In this document: piece after piece, positions 53,025 through 62,227 of the stretch
Numbering within the stretch: position 1 is the first letter of the stretch
Layout of the letters: each line of letters opens with the position of its first letter
Origin: UBA937 sp031549725
GTDB lineage: Bacteria > Spirochaetota > Spirochaetia > Treponematales > Breznakiellaceae
NCBI GenBank assembly: GCA_031549725.1
Contig: JAVBPH010000027.1
Location: 1 to 64,000 of the forward strand
Reading direction: 5' to 3'
Length of the DNA stretch: 64,000 nucleotides
Made by a program: the position numbers and the translations under genes
Notes under the pieces: generated by a model
The model's database searches: none
What the model was told of the DNA's origin: nothing
The model's input: only the letters and a program-made list of their open reading frames with translations

Positions 53025-54464
53025 ATGGAACAACATGAGGGAAGTTCGAAATATGCCGGACAGAAAGTGCTTATCATGGGTTTAGGGCTTCATGGGGGCG
53101 GCCTGGAATCGGCACGTTACCTGGCACAGGCAGGCGCGGATGTAACGGTGACGGATCTCCGGGATAAAGAGGTTTTGGCCCCGTCCATTGAAAAACTTTC
53201 CGGTCTTCCTATCCGGTATGTGCTTGGCCGTCATGACATGGAAGATTTCAGAAATGCGGATCTGGTGGTGAAAAATCCCGGGGTAAGACCCGACTCCCCC
53301 TATCTGCAGGCAGCAAAAAGGATTGAAACGGATATTTCAATTTTCCTGGAAAATTCCCCGGCCCGGCTTTTGGCTGTGACCGGATCGAAAGGGAAATCCG
53401 GGACTTCCTCCGCCCTGCACTGGGGATTGCAGTTTGCCCGGAAAAACGGAAAAACCCCGCTTCCGGGAAAGGCCCTTCTGGGGGGAAATATCACGGTATC
53501 CCCCTTGACGTTTTTAAATACCCTGGAAAAGGACGATGATGTGGTGTTGGAGCTTTCCAGCTGGCAATTGGGGGATTTAAAGGGAAGGCTGATTAAAATG
53601 GATGGCCGGAACCGGGCGCTGCTTAAACCCAGGGTTGCGGTTTTAACCGCTATTATGCCGGACCACCTTGACCGTTACGGAACCATGGAAGCCTATGTGG
53701 CGGATAAAAAAATTATCTACCAGGGCCAAAATAAAGAAGACCTGACCGTTGTCCCGGACGATTCCTGGGGCCGGGAATTTCTGGGTGAAAGCCCTGCCCG
53801 GACCATGGTGTATGCGGACCATGCCCTGGGGGATGGTGTATCCGGAGGATGGATTGACGGTCCCCAGGGCCCGGGGCTTGTCCGGATGGCTTCGGGACAA
53901 TTAGTGGAAGCAGTTCCCGCAAAGGTTTTTACTCCGGGGTATCACCAGAAAAAAAACCTGCTCGCCGCAGCCCTGGGACTTCTTGATCTGGGGATTGAAC
54001 CGGAGATTGTCCGGGAAGCATTAGGCTCCTTTCCGGGCATTGAACACAGGCTGGAATTTTTCCACGAAAGCAAAAAAATACGTTTTTATAATGATACCGC
54101 CGCCACAATCCCCGAAGCAGCCGCTGCAGCCCTGGATGCATTCGATACCCCGGTGGTCCTGGTTACCGGAGGAACCGACAAAAACCTGGATTTTACTCCC
54201 CTGGCCGTAAAGGCAAAAAAAGCAAAGACCATAATCCTCCTGGACGGGACGGGAAGCGCTAAATTGAAGGTACTGCTGGAAAAAAACGGAATCCCCTATA
54301 AGGGGCCGTTTAATAATGTGGACTCCGCGGTGAAAGCCGCACTGGAAACGACCGAAGCCGGCGACACGGTTCTTCTTTCTCCGGGCTGCGCTTCATTCGG
54401 TATGTTCCTCAATGAATTTGACCGGGGCCGCAAATGGAAGGAAGCCGTAATCCGGCTTAGCTGA
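53025..54464 (+). CDS. murD: UDP-N-acetylmuramoylalanine--D-glutamate ligase MurD
   Basis: Adds D-Glu to UDP-MurNAc-L-Ala. 479 aa. N-terminal Rossmann part MGLGLHGGGLESARYLAQAG, P-loop AVTGSKGKSGTSSALH, VLELSSWQLGDLKG, HLDRYGTMEAYVADK, EHRLEFFHESKKIRFYNDTA and C-terminal DTVLLSPGCASFGMF. At 479 aa it is slightly longer than most MurD (about 440-450). GGAGAAGG precedes the start. It is followed by the first family C repeat. Confidence 0.95.
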   Translation: MEQHEGSSKYAGQKVLIMGLGLHGGGLESARYLAQAGADVTVTDLRDKEVLAPSIEKLSGLPIRYVLGRHDMEDFRNADLVVKNPGVRPDSPYLQAAKRIETDISIFLENSPARLLAVTGSKGKSGTSSALHWGLQFARKNGKTPLPGKALLGGNITVSPLTFLNTLEKDDDVVLELSSWQLGDLKGRLIKMDGRNRALLKPRVAVLTAIMPDHLDRYGTMEAYVADKKIIYQGQNKEDLTVVPDDSWGREFLGESPARTMVYADHALGDGVSGGWIDGPQGPGLVRMASGQLVEAVPAKVFTPGYHQKKNLLAAALGLLDLGIEPEIVREALGSFPGIEHRLEFFHESKKIRFYNDTAATIPEAAAAALDAFDTPVVLVTGGTDKNLDFTPLAVKAKKAKTIILLDGTGSAKLKVLLEKNGIPYKGPFNNVDSAVKAALETTEAGDTVLLSPGCASFGMFLNEFDRGRKWKEAVIRLS

Positions 54465-54468
54465 TTTT

Positions 54469-54608
54469 TTAGGGAACCGCTGATTAAACCGGCCGCAGTA
54501 TGCGGCCAATCAGCGGTTCCCTCCGCAATTCTTTGCTGCACAAAGAATTGCCTACATTAAAGAATACACTGATTTATGCTCTGTGGGCATTAATCAGTGT
54601 TTCCTTAG
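54469..54608 (+). repeat. Family C three-hairpin repeat, copy 1
   Basis: 140 bp starting and ending TTAG. Three hairpins: GGGAACCGCTGATT.../AATCAGCGGTTCCC with GGCCGCA/TGCGGCC; CAATTCTTTG/CAAAGAATTG; ACACTGATT/AATCAGTGT. The outer ends (TTAGGGAAC-CTGATTAA and TTAATCAGTG-TTCCTTAG) are imperfectly inverted. Supplies the AGGA of the epmA ribosome site. Confidence 0.85.
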
Positions 54609-54616
54609 GAAATAAT

Positions 54617-55594
54617 ATGGATATTGAACTGCTTCAGGAACGTTCCAGGATAATAAAATCCGTCCGGACATTTTTTGATTCCCGGAACTACCTGGAAACG
54701 GATACTCCCCTGCTGGCACCTAACCTCATTCCTGAATCGTGCCTTGAAGTTTTTGAAACCCGGTACATCCCTCCGGAAGGAAGTACCCGCCGGAAGGAAA
54801 AACCCTACTGGCTGATTCCTTCCCCTGAAATCTGGATGAAACAGCTCATTGCATCCCACCGGGTAAGTATGTATCAAATATGCAAATGCTTCAGGAACGG
54901 CGAATCCACCGGACGTCTTCATAGCCCTGAATTTACCATGCTGGAATACTACACCCTGGAGGCGGATTATCAGGATTCGCTCAAAATAACCGAGGATCTT
55001 TTCTCCTTTCTTATGGGACAGTCTGAAGTTTCCCGGCTGAAACCGCCGTTTACCCGAATTACCATGGAAGAAGCATTTTTCGAATGGGCGGGATTTGATC
55101 TTTATAAAACCGCAGGGATGGGAGCCGGAGCTTTGGCGGAGGAAGCCCGGCGGCTGGGCCTTGAACCGGCTCCTGATATGCCCCTGGATGATCTCTACAA
55201 CCTGATTTTTGTCCACCAGGTAGAACCGGCCCTTCCCGGGGACAAGGCGGTGGCCCTGATGGATTACCCCGCATTCGTTCCCTGCCTTGCCCAAACACAT
55301 AAAAACGGATATTCGGTGGAGCGCTGGGAATTATATTCCGGAGGTATGGAACTGGCCAATTGTTACTCAGAGGAACAGGACCCCATCAAAGTAAAAGATT
55401 TTTTTATATCCGAGCAAAGGATAAAACAAAACCATGCCCTGGTCACCCATGGGGTGGATGAAAACTACTGGAAAATATTCACGAATTTCCCCGGATGTTC
55501 CGGGGTAGCCCTGGGTCTGGACAGGCTGATCATGGCAATGACAGGAAAATCAACCATCGATTCGGTGCTGCCCTTTCCTATGGACGGAAATTAG
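54617..55594 (+). CDS. epmA: Elongation factor P--lysine ligase EpmA (GenX/PoxA-like)
   Basis: Class II lysyl-tRNA synthetase relative that lysylates EF-P, without a tRNA-binding domain. 325 aa is typical. Class II motif 2: FRNGESTGRLHSPEFTMLEY; motif 3: GVALGLDRLIMAMTG. Start at 54617 (MDIELLQERS), with its AGGA from repeat C1; the stop TAG lies within repeat C2. Neither efp nor epmB is in the window. The gene is cleanly bracketed by the two direct C copies. Confidence 0.94.
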   Translation: MDIELLQERSRIIKSVRTFFDSRNYLETDTPLLAPNLIPESCLEVFETRYIPPEGSTRRKEKPYWLIPSPEIWMKQLIASHRVSMYQICKCFRNGESTGRLHSPEFTMLEYYTLEADYQDSLKITEDLFSFLMGQSEVSRLKPPFTRITMEEAFFEWAGFDLYKTAGMGAGALAEEARRLGLEPAPDMPLDDLYNLIFVHQVEPALPGDKAVALMDYPAFVPCLAQTHKNGYSVERWELYSGGMELANCYSEEQDPIKVKDFFISEQRIKQNHALVTHGVDENYWKIFTNFPGCSGVALGLDRLIMAMTGKSTIDSVLPFPMDGN

Positions 55595-55729
55595 GGAACC
55601 GCTGATTAAACCGGTCGCAACATGCGACCAATCAGCGGTTCCCTCCGCAATTCTTTGCTGCACAAAGAATTGCCTGCAATAAAGAATACACTGATTAATG
55701 CTCTGTGGGCATTAATCAGTGTTTCCTTA
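55591..55729 (+). repeat. Family C three-hairpin repeat, copy 2
   Basis: 139 bp, nearly identical to copy 1 except the compensating change in the first stem (GGTCGCA/TGCGACC instead of GGCCGCA/TGCGGCC). That paired change supports selection for the hairpin or an RNA structure. Confidence 0.85.
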
Positions 55730-55736
55730 GGGAACA

Positions 55737-56600
55737 TTACCTTATCACTTCCGAATGCCCTTCCCGTTCAAAATCCATAACAAACCGGGGAAGATACCCT
55801 ATTCCTGTTTCAACCCGGGCACTGCCCTTAAACCGGTAGCGCACCTGGGTCAGGGCGATAATCTGGTCCAGTACATTGCGGCGCATATTGGTAAAATTCA
55901 TCAATAAGAACAGATCGATCTCCGCCTTGTCTTTTGCGGGGATCCTCAGCACATGTTTTTCCTCACCCTCCGCCCAGAACCGGCCATCCCCGAATAATTC
56001 GTAATTAAACGATATAAGCTCCACCGGAAAATAATTGGGATTATCCACCTGGAGATGAACCTTAAACCTGGTGTTGATAAGTTCCGCCTGCATAATTTTG
56101 ATCTGGGTGATTTTGAATTCCGGTTCCCGAACCCTGGGGAAAACCACCAGGGTTTCAGCGGTGGTATCTGCGGTTCCATTGGAATAGGCATATTGAACCG
56201 CCATAGCCAGGGCAAGTTCGTATTCATCAAATGCGGGGTGGTACCTTTTTTCGTACTCCGATGCATTGAAGGTAAGCCTCAGGGATTCGCTCCTGCGCTC
56301 ATGTTTCAGCAGTTTTATATTCTCAGGAAATTCTATGGAAAACAGGGACTTATCCACCGAAAGGCCATGGATGACCAGTTCCGTCTCCTGGAATATCAAT
56401 TCCGCATCCTTCGAAACCGGATTATATACATCAAGTTTATAATCCAGGTAAAGTGTTCCCGGGTCAGGAGCTTCAATTTTCTCAAAGATCAAAACAGATT
56501 CGGGCTTAATTCCTTCCGCGGGTTTTATGGTTTTGCAGGAAAGTATCAATCCTATAAAAATAATGAATATACATAATGTGATACCGGTTTTCATCTTCAT
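55737..56600 (-). CDS. LEA14-like lipoprotein (WHy domains)
   Basis: 287 aa with a lipobox (LILSCKT) after a hydrophobic segment. Two repeats of a beta-strand-rich domain, the second with VHLQVDNPNYFPVELISFNY, are like the LEA type 2/WHy fold. The Asn-Pro motif pattern appears as DVYNP and DNPNYFP. Function unknown; such proteins bind or stabilise envelope components. Divergent from the propeller lipoprotein. Confidence 0.75.
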   Translation of the reverse strand: MKMKTGITLCIFIIFIGLILSCKTIKPAEGIKPESVLIFEKIEAPDPGTLYLDYKLDVYNPVSKDAELIFQETELVIHGLSVDKSLFSIEFPENIKLLKHERRSESLRLTFNASEYEKRYHPAFDEYELALAMAVQYAYSNGTADTTAETLVVFPRVREPEFKITQIKIMQAELINTRFKVHLQVDNPNYFPVELISFNYELFGDGRFWAEGEEKHVLRIPAKDKAEIDLFLLMNFTNMRRNVLDQIIALTQVRYRFKGSARVETGIGYLPRFVMDFEREGHSEVIR

Positions 56601-56679
56601 GGGTATATAATAAAGAATATATACCGGATTGCCAACTCACTAATCCTGGTTCATAATACATACATACCACAGGCGGCAT

Positions 56680-58035
56680 ATGAAACTAAGATATCCTGGA
56701 TACTATCTTTTACCTTGTCTGATACTTTTTTTTATCTCCTGCTCCGGGAAAAAAGATGAACCGGATCCCATTCCGGCCGGTACGGAAATTCCCGAGGTTG
56801 AAATAGTAATTGAAGAACCGGAGCTGGAACCGCTGCCCCCTTCGTTCGTATTCCGGGTAAAGACAGGCCCCTCGGCGGTAAAAATATTTATGGGTGAACA
56901 GGAATTGATCCCCCTAAAGACCGAAGCCGGAGTCCGCCAATATGCCCTTGCCGAGGATACGGACCCCCTTTTATTCCAGGCGGACAAGTTTATCACCCAG
57001 AAAATAAATCCCAGGGAAATTCCCGGTAAAATCAGACGGGGAATTTTACAGATAAAACTGGAACCCGAATCAGGGATATTTCATTTGGAACAGGAAATAC
57101 CCACCGGGAACCAGCCCAAAAGCGTCTGTTTTTCCGGGAATGGGAATAAGATTTTTGTTCCCCTTCTTAATGAAACCGGGGTGGATGTGTTTAATTTCTC
57201 TCCCGGTACTGTCCCCGCTATTCAATTCGAAAAACGCATCAGCCTTCCGGATGGTAAGGCCAGGGGATTTGTGGAACCATATATTGATGCAAACCGGAAT
57301 GAATTTCTTGTTTCCAATATGGATGAAAATAAAGTTCATATTTTTGATATGGCGACCCTGGAATACAAAACATCCGTGAATACCGGCGGCACCATGCCCA
57401 AGGTAATCACCCAAAACCCGGAGGGTAGCATCACCGCTGTATCGAACTGGCTGAGCAATAATATCAGCCTGATTGATCCGGAGACCCGGAAAATAATTAC
57501 CCTGGTTCCGGTGGGTTCCACCCCCCGGGGAATGAGCTTTTCCCCGGACGGTAAAATTCTGTATGCCGCGCTTTTTGACGGCCCTGTTATAGGGGTAATT
57601 GATATGGGCCAGAAAAAACTTGTCAAAACCTTTACCTATAATCAGGGAACCGGAGCCGCCAGGCATGTGCTTTTCCACGACCAGAAACTGTATGTGTCCG
57701 ATATGGCCCTGGGAAGGATCTATATTCTGAATGCGGATGACGGTAAGGTCCTCAAATCCGTCCGGGTGGGATCAAACCTCAATACCATATGTTTTTCCCC
57801 GGATAAACGAATCCTGTTTGTCTCGTCCAGGGGAAAAAACAACCCCGATGACTACACCCTGGAAGGTCCTGAATTCGGAACCGTAACCGCCCTGAACACA
57901 GAGGACCTTTCCACCGTCGGCCAGGTTTGGGGAAGAAATCAGCCCACGGGTCTGGCGGTATCCCCCGACGGCAAATACCTGGTATTTACCGATTTCTTGG
58001 ATGCAAACCTGGAATTGTACAGGATTAATCAATAG
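56680..58035 (+). CDS. YncE-like beta-propeller lipoprotein
   Basis: 451 aa. Lipobox FFISCSG after a signal helix, a negatively charged linker, a short PEGA-like beta segment (about residues 60-110), then repeated propeller blades with recurring SPDGK patterns (GMSFSPDGKILYAALFDGPV, LAVSPDGKYLVFTDFL). Seven or so blades fit YncE/YVTN-type proteins. Surface or periplasmic; ligand unknown. Confidence 0.82.
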   Translation: MKLRYPGYYLLPCLILFFISCSGKKDEPDPIPAGTEIPEVEIVIEEPELEPLPPSFVFRVKTGPSAVKIFMGEQELIPLKTEAGVRQYALAEDTDPLLFQADKFITQKINPREIPGKIRRGILQIKLEPESGIFHLEQEIPTGNQPKSVCFSGNGNKIFVPLLNETGVDVFNFSPGTVPAIQFEKRISLPDGKARGFVEPYIDANRNEFLVSNMDENKVHIFDMATLEYKTSVNTGGTMPKVITQNPEGSITAVSNWLSNNISLIDPETRKIITLVPVGSTPRGMSFSPDGKILYAALFDGPVIGVIDMGQKKLVKTFTYNQGTGAARHVLFHDQKLYVSDMALGRIYILNADDGKVLKSVRVGSNLNTICFSPDKRILFVSSRGKNNPDDYTLEGPEFGTVTALNTEDLSTVGQVWGRNQPTGLAVSPDGKYLVFTDFLDANLELYRINQ

Positions 58036-58174
58036 CATAAGTCCCAATCAAAAAAATTCGATCCAAAAAAATCCCGGAAAGCCGGATTTTCCCGGAATTC
58101 CGGAAAAAGGTCCCATGAAGAAAAATAATTTTGTTTGCCTGGCAAACAGAATCCGGGAAACCTATACTTAGAAC

Positions 58175-59095
58175 ATGAATATCTATAAAAACTCAACGGA
58201 ACATATCGGCAATACGCCCTTGGTGTTCATCAACAAGATGAATAAGGGATATGCAAAGGTAGCTGTAAAACTGGAAAACCGGAATCCCATGGGAAGCATA
58301 AAGGACCGGATCGCCCTATCAATGATAAACGATGCGGAATCCAGGGGACTTTTAAAACCCGGAGGAATTATTGTGGAGCCCACCAGCGGCAACACCGGTA
58401 TTGGCCTGGCATTTATTGCGGCTATCCGGGGGTACCGGCTGATGCTCACCATGCCCGAAACCATGAGCCTGGAGCGGAGGAAACTGCTGCAGAATCTGGG
58501 AGCCGGAATCATCCTGACCGAAGGCCCCAGGGGGATGCAGGGAGCCATCGATGCAGCGCAAAAATACCTTCAGAGCAACGACGGATCTTTTATGCCCATG
58601 CAATTTTCGAACCCCGCTAATCCCAAAGCCCATGAGAGCACCACAGCCCCGGAAATATGGATCGATACCTCCGGCCAGGTTGACTGTTTTGTCGCTTCGG
58701 TTGGAACCGGCGGGACCGTAACCGGAACAGGCCGGGGACTTAAAGCAAAAAAACCGGGAGTCCGGATTATTGCGGTGGAACCCGCAGAATCGCCGGTGCT
58801 TTCCACCGGAAAACCCGGACCAAACCGAATTCAGGGAATTGGAGCCGGTTTTGTGCCGGATAATTTTGACCGTTCCGTGGTGGATGAGATTCTGACGGTT
58901 TCTGCGGACAGCGCCGGGGATACCTCCCGGGAGCTGGCTAAAACCGAAGGTATCTTTGCTGGAATGTCCAGCGGTGCCAATGTTTTTGCTGCCCTGGAAC
59001 TTTCCAAACGCCCCGAGTATAAGGATAAACTGATTGTAACGGTTATATGCGATACGGGTGAGCGGTATCTGTCCACATGGCTGTATCAGGATTAG
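58175..59095 (+). CDS. cysK: Cysteine synthase
   Basis: PLP enzyme that combines O-acetylserine and sulfide into cysteine. 306 aa. Lysine for PLP in NPMGSIKDRIALSM, TSGNTGIGLAFIA phosphate-binding loop, VASVGTGGTVTGTGRGLK and the C-terminal GMSSGANVFAAL and VVICDTGERYLST-like end. Complete. No cysE beside it. Followed by a short family B remnant. Confidence 0.95.
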   Translation: MNIYKNSTEHIGNTPLVFINKMNKGYAKVAVKLENRNPMGSIKDRIALSMINDAESRGLLKPGGIIVEPTSGNTGIGLAFIAAIRGYRLMLTMPETMSLERRKLLQNLGAGIILTEGPRGMQGAIDAAQKYLQSNDGSFMPMQFSNPANPKAHESTTAPEIWIDTSGQVDCFVASVGTGGTVTGTGRGLKAKKPGVRIIAVEPAESPVLSTGKPGPNRIQGIGAGFVPDNFDRSVVDEILTVSADSAGDTSRELAKTEGIFAGMSSGANVFAALELSKRPEYKDKLIVTVICDTGERYLSTWLYQD

Positions 59096-59101
59096 CAGAG
59101 A

Positions 59102-59171
59102 ATCAACAACCCCGTCCTAAAGGCTCCTACGCGAAAACGTACAGAGGGTATCAAATCCGCCGGCGAATAAA
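59102..59171 (+). repeat. Family B deletion derivative
   Basis: Starts ATCAACAACCCCGTCC and ends GGGTATCAAATCCGCCGGCGAATAAA-like; middle missing. Begins six bp after the cysK stop. With the copy at 60526-60669 it brackets the methyltransferase gene in direct orientation. Confidence 0.65.
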
Positions 59172-59196
59172 CGATACGGCGCTCTGGAAAAACCGG

Positions 59197-60498
59197 TCAG
59201 GTCCGCTGATATGCCATGACCCGGAATCCATTCCGTTTCAGGTCATTCAATCTGCTGAATCCCTTTGGCTTAATCCGGTCGAACCGGTCGGCCTCGGATG
59301 AGGTAAACCCCATTACCGCCACATCTCCCGGACGGAGAAGCCCCGGGAGTCCTTCCCAGATTGCCCCCCAGCGTTCTACCCCGGGGACCACCTCTTGAAA
59401 AGCAACGATCAGCCGGGGGTCATCGTTTTTTTCAAGAAGTTGCCCTATCTGGTTTTTATCAAACCCCAAATCTATGGCCGGGAGTACCCGGGCCAGTTGG
59501 CCGTGCTTTTTAAGATTATATTGGGCAGCCCCCAGGGAAAGGATATTCCTGCCTGAAAGAATTATATCACTCCGGAGGGAATCCCCAAAATAACGGCTCA
59601 GCCAAACCGGAAGATGCCCCTGTCCAGGTTCATGAATGAGAATTTTTATTTTCTGCTGATGAAACTTCTTTGCCAGGTTCAGTCTGCTGATAAGTTTTGC
59701 CGTATTCTGCACCAGCATACCCGGATTGTCAAAATCCGCTGCCCCATGGAAAGTCCGGATCGTAAAAACCTCTCCTTCCAGTTCACAGGGACCTTCATTC
59801 CGGATATACGGCGAACCATCATCGGTTATATCCAGGACGGATTTCCCGGTCAAAAAATCCTTACCCCGGCTATACAGAAATACCGTATGATCCTTTCCTG
59901 TTTCTTCATGAAGAATAACCAGTCCGGATTCTATAATCCAGGTACGGAAAATTGCTGCCAGAGGATTTACAATGACCACCAGGACTTTTCCCCGGGAACT
60001 TAAAAGTTCAGCGGAACCGCGGACAAAATCCTCCAGAACAGGTTTTCCAGTTTTTGCCGGGATATTGGAAATGATAAGATCCCAGGAACTCCCGGGGGGA
60101 CAATTGAGTAATGGTTCTGTATAAGCCTCCAGGACATCCGGGGGTACATGGTTAGCCCTGGCGTTGGCTATGGTAAAAACCCGGGCCAGTTCATCCCGGT
60201 CCTGGCAGCGGACCAGCAGCTTTTCCTGCCCTTTTAACGCAGCCCCAAGGGCTGTTCCAATAACCCCTACTCCGCTGCCCGCATCCAGCACTGTTGCAGG
60301 CAGAGGGAGACCCTCTGCAGCATCCTGATCCCAGCATTTTGAAAGAACCTTTAACAGGAAACGGGTACCCGTATCAATATCCGCGGAACTGAAAAGCCCC
60401 TGGGAAAGGGTAAAGGTAAGATCCAAACCCCGGAAACGCAGAGCAGCCTGTTTATTGCCAAATATGTTCAAAGCTTCTTGATAAAATGTATGCATCAT
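59197..60498 (-). CDS. Tandem class I SAM methyltransferase (RlmG/RsmC-like)
   Basis: About 433 aa from the paired ATG at 60498-60493. The first half has the SAM-binding motif TVLDAGSGVGVIGTALGAAL and a DLIISNIPAKTGKPV motif in place of NPPF. The second half carries a further Rossmann-type region (DIILSGRNILSLGAAQYNLK and LIVAFQEVVPGVERWGAIWE). Two-domain methyltransferases of this shape modify rRNA guanines or act on small molecules; substrate is unknown. The frame upstream of 60498 is repeat B sequence. Confidence 0.7.
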   Translation of the reverse strand: MMHTFYQEALNIFGNKQAALRFRGLDLTFTLSQGLFSSADIDTGTRFLLKVLSKCWDQDAAEGLPLPATVLDAGSGVGVIGTALGAALKGQEKLLVRCQDRDELARVFTIANARANHVPPDVLEAYTEPLLNCPPGSSWDLIISNIPAKTGKPVLEDFVRGSAELLSSRGKVLVVIVNPLAAIFRTWIIESGLVILHEETGKDHTVFLYSRGKDFLTGKSVLDITDDGSPYIRNEGPCELEGEVFTIRTFHGAADFDNPGMLVQNTAKLISRLNLAKKFHQQKIKILIHEPGQGHLPVWLSRYFGDSLRSDIILSGRNILSLGAAQYNLKKHGQLARVLPAIDLGFDKNQIGQLLEKNDDPRLIVAFQEVVPGVERWGAIWEGLPGLLRPGDVAVMGFTSSEADRFDRIKPKGFSRLNDLKRNGFRVMAYQRT

Positions 60499-60525
60499 AT
60501 TTCCGGGCTTGCCTGTACAGGGACA

Positions 60526-60665
60526 ATCAACAACCCTGATGCAAGCAGCAGGGTATATTGGTTCTGTAAGGTAAGGATTATATGCAGGTTTCATACACGC
60601 AAACCAATTTCTTTGTTGCTTCAAAGATTCGCCCTAAAGTGCATGTATGAAACCCGCCTGCGAAT
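60526..60665 (+). repeat. Family B repeat, subtype 2
   Basis: ATCAACAACCCTGATGCAAG start, GAAACCCGCCTGCGAATAAA end. Inverted pair GCAGGTTTCATAC/GTATGAAACCCGC is a compensated version of the pair at 25599. Upstream of the methyltransferase start. Confidence 0.8.
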
Positions 60666-60696
60666 AAAAAATGGGGCAGATCTGCCCCATTTTTTC
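60666..60696. terminator. Bidirectional terminator
   Basis: AAAAAATGGGGCAGA and TCTGCCCCATTTTTT, a perfect palindrome with T-runs on both strands. It serves ilvE on the minus strand. Confidence 0.85.
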
Positions 60697-60787
60697 GGAT
60701 TAAGGGAAGACCGGGACGAAACCCGGCCGGATATACCGGCGACTGTTTTTCATCCCAGGAAACGGGTCCTCCCGGCGGATTTATATA

Positions 60788-61873
60788 TCAGATCTTGACC
60801 ATCCAGCCCTTGGTGTCTTCCAGGGTACCATATTGGATTCCCTTGAGGGTGTCCCGGAGAACCGCCGTAAGCTGTCCTGTTTCTCCTTTGCTGAAAACAA
60901 CCTTTTTCCCGTTATATGCCAGGCCGGTAATGGGGGTTACCCCGGCGGCAGTACCGGTAACAAAGCATTCGGCCGCATCGGCAATCACTTCATCAATGGA
61001 AACTTTGCGTTCAGAGATTTTTACCTTCTGATCTTTGGCGAGTTCAATCACACTGGCCCGGGTAATACCGGGAAGAATAGTGTCACCCAGTTCGGGGGTA
61101 ACCAGTTCGCCCGACTTCAGGTAAAAGAAAATATTGCAGGAGGAACCCTCTTCAATATATTTCCGGTGGGTGGCATCCAGGAAGATACATTCCATGAAAC
61201 CCGCATCCGCGGCTTCGGCCTTTGCCAATGCGGAAATTACGTAGTTGGATGCAGCCTTGATCCATCCCGTGCCCTTGGGGGTGGCCCTGATCCGTTCGGT
61301 GATAATGGCTTCGGTGGACCCTTCGGAAAAATATGCACTCACCGGGGTGGTAACAATTACCACATAGGGTTCCTTGGAAAGGGAAACCCCAATACCGCTT
61401 TCACTGAGGGTAAAGGGCCGCATATAGATTGAATCCGCGGTCATGAAGGCATCCTTTTCCCACTCAGGATTATAATAGGGCCGGAATCCCAGGGCTGCAT
61501 TCCGTTTTACCACTTCGATACATGCCTTAAGGTAGGAATCCTCGGGAAAACCGGGCATCTTTAATCCCACCATGGAATTTTTAAAACGCTTCGCATTCTG
61601 TTCGGGCCGGAAGATTGCCAGGTCACCGTTTTTCTGGGGCAGGGCCTTCATACCCTCAAAACATCCCAGACCATACTGGGAAGTAAAATTGACCAGGGGC
61701 ATATCATCATAATAATTCCGGGAGACTTCCAGGGCATCCCGTTCTGCAGGGCTTAGGGCAGCCTCTTCCGCGGGGGTCCTATGATTTTTTTCGATATATT
61801 CGTCGGCCCAGCCGCTGCCCTTATTATATTTTGCCCGGTACACCACGGGATAACTGTTCAACGTAAAAGCCAT
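60788..61873 (-). CDS. ilvE: Branched-chain-amino-acid aminotransferase
   Basis: PLP fold-type IV transaminase for Leu, Ile and Val, 361 aa. Substrate region GLGCFEGMKALPQ, PLP lysine in GWIKAASNYVISALAKAEA, and the PLP phosphate loops EGSSCNIFF and TGTAAGVTPI are visible. AAGGAG lies seven bases before the ATG at 61873. Stands alone; the azlC/azlD exporter for the same amino acids, 15 kb away, is broken. Confidence 0.93.
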   Translation of the reverse strand: MAFTLNSYPVVYRAKYNKGSGWADEYIEKNHRTPAEEAALSPAERDALEVSRNYYDDMPLVNFTSQYGLGCFEGMKALPQKNGDLAIFRPEQNAKRFKNSMVGLKMPGFPEDSYLKACIEVVKRNAALGFRPYYNPEWEKDAFMTADSIYMRPFTLSESGIGVSLSKEPYVVIVTTPVSAYFSEGSTEAIITERIRATPKGTGWIKAASNYVISALAKAEAADAGFMECIFLDATHRKYIEEGSSCNIFFYLKSGELVTPELGDTILPGITRASVIELAKDQKVKISERKVSIDEVIADAAECFVTGTAAGVTPITGLAYNGKKVVFSKGETGQLTAVLRDTLKGIQYGTLEDTKGWMVKI

Positions 61874-61961
61874 AACGAAACTCCTTTGCAAATACACAAT
61901 AAAATATGGAGATTTTTCGAAAACACAGGGGATTTTGAAAAAACTCATTGGAATGAAATAT

Positions 61962-61997
61962 GGGCACATCTAAAAACTTCAGCTTTTAGATGTGCCC
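61962..61997. repeat. Family D palindrome upstream of ilvE
   Basis: GGGCACATCTAAAAACTTCA and GCTTTTAGATGTGCCC form a near-perfect stem. Same design as 19168-19209. Confidence 0.6.
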
Positions 61998-62060
61998 AAA
62001 TGATACTGCAATGAAAAAATAATGACAAGACGATTGTAAAAATAAACGGATTAGGGTTAC

Positions 62061-62200
62061 TTAGGGAACCGCTGATTAAACCGGCCGCAATATGCGGCCA
62101 ATCAGCGGTTCCCTCCGTAATTCTTTGTTGCACAAAGAATTGCCTACATTAAAAAATACACTGATTAATGCTCTCTGGGCATTAATCAGTGTTTCCTTAG
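62061..62200 (+). repeat. Family C three-hairpin repeat, copy 3
   Basis: 140 bp, TTAG at both ends, plus orientation as in the other two. Differences are few (for example TTCTTTGTTGCAC in the second hairpin, and CTCTCTGGGC). Between ilvE and ubiB. The remaining gap 62201-62227 is short. Confidence 0.85.
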
Positions 62201-62227
62201 CTGAAGATACTACAAACCGGCTGTGGT

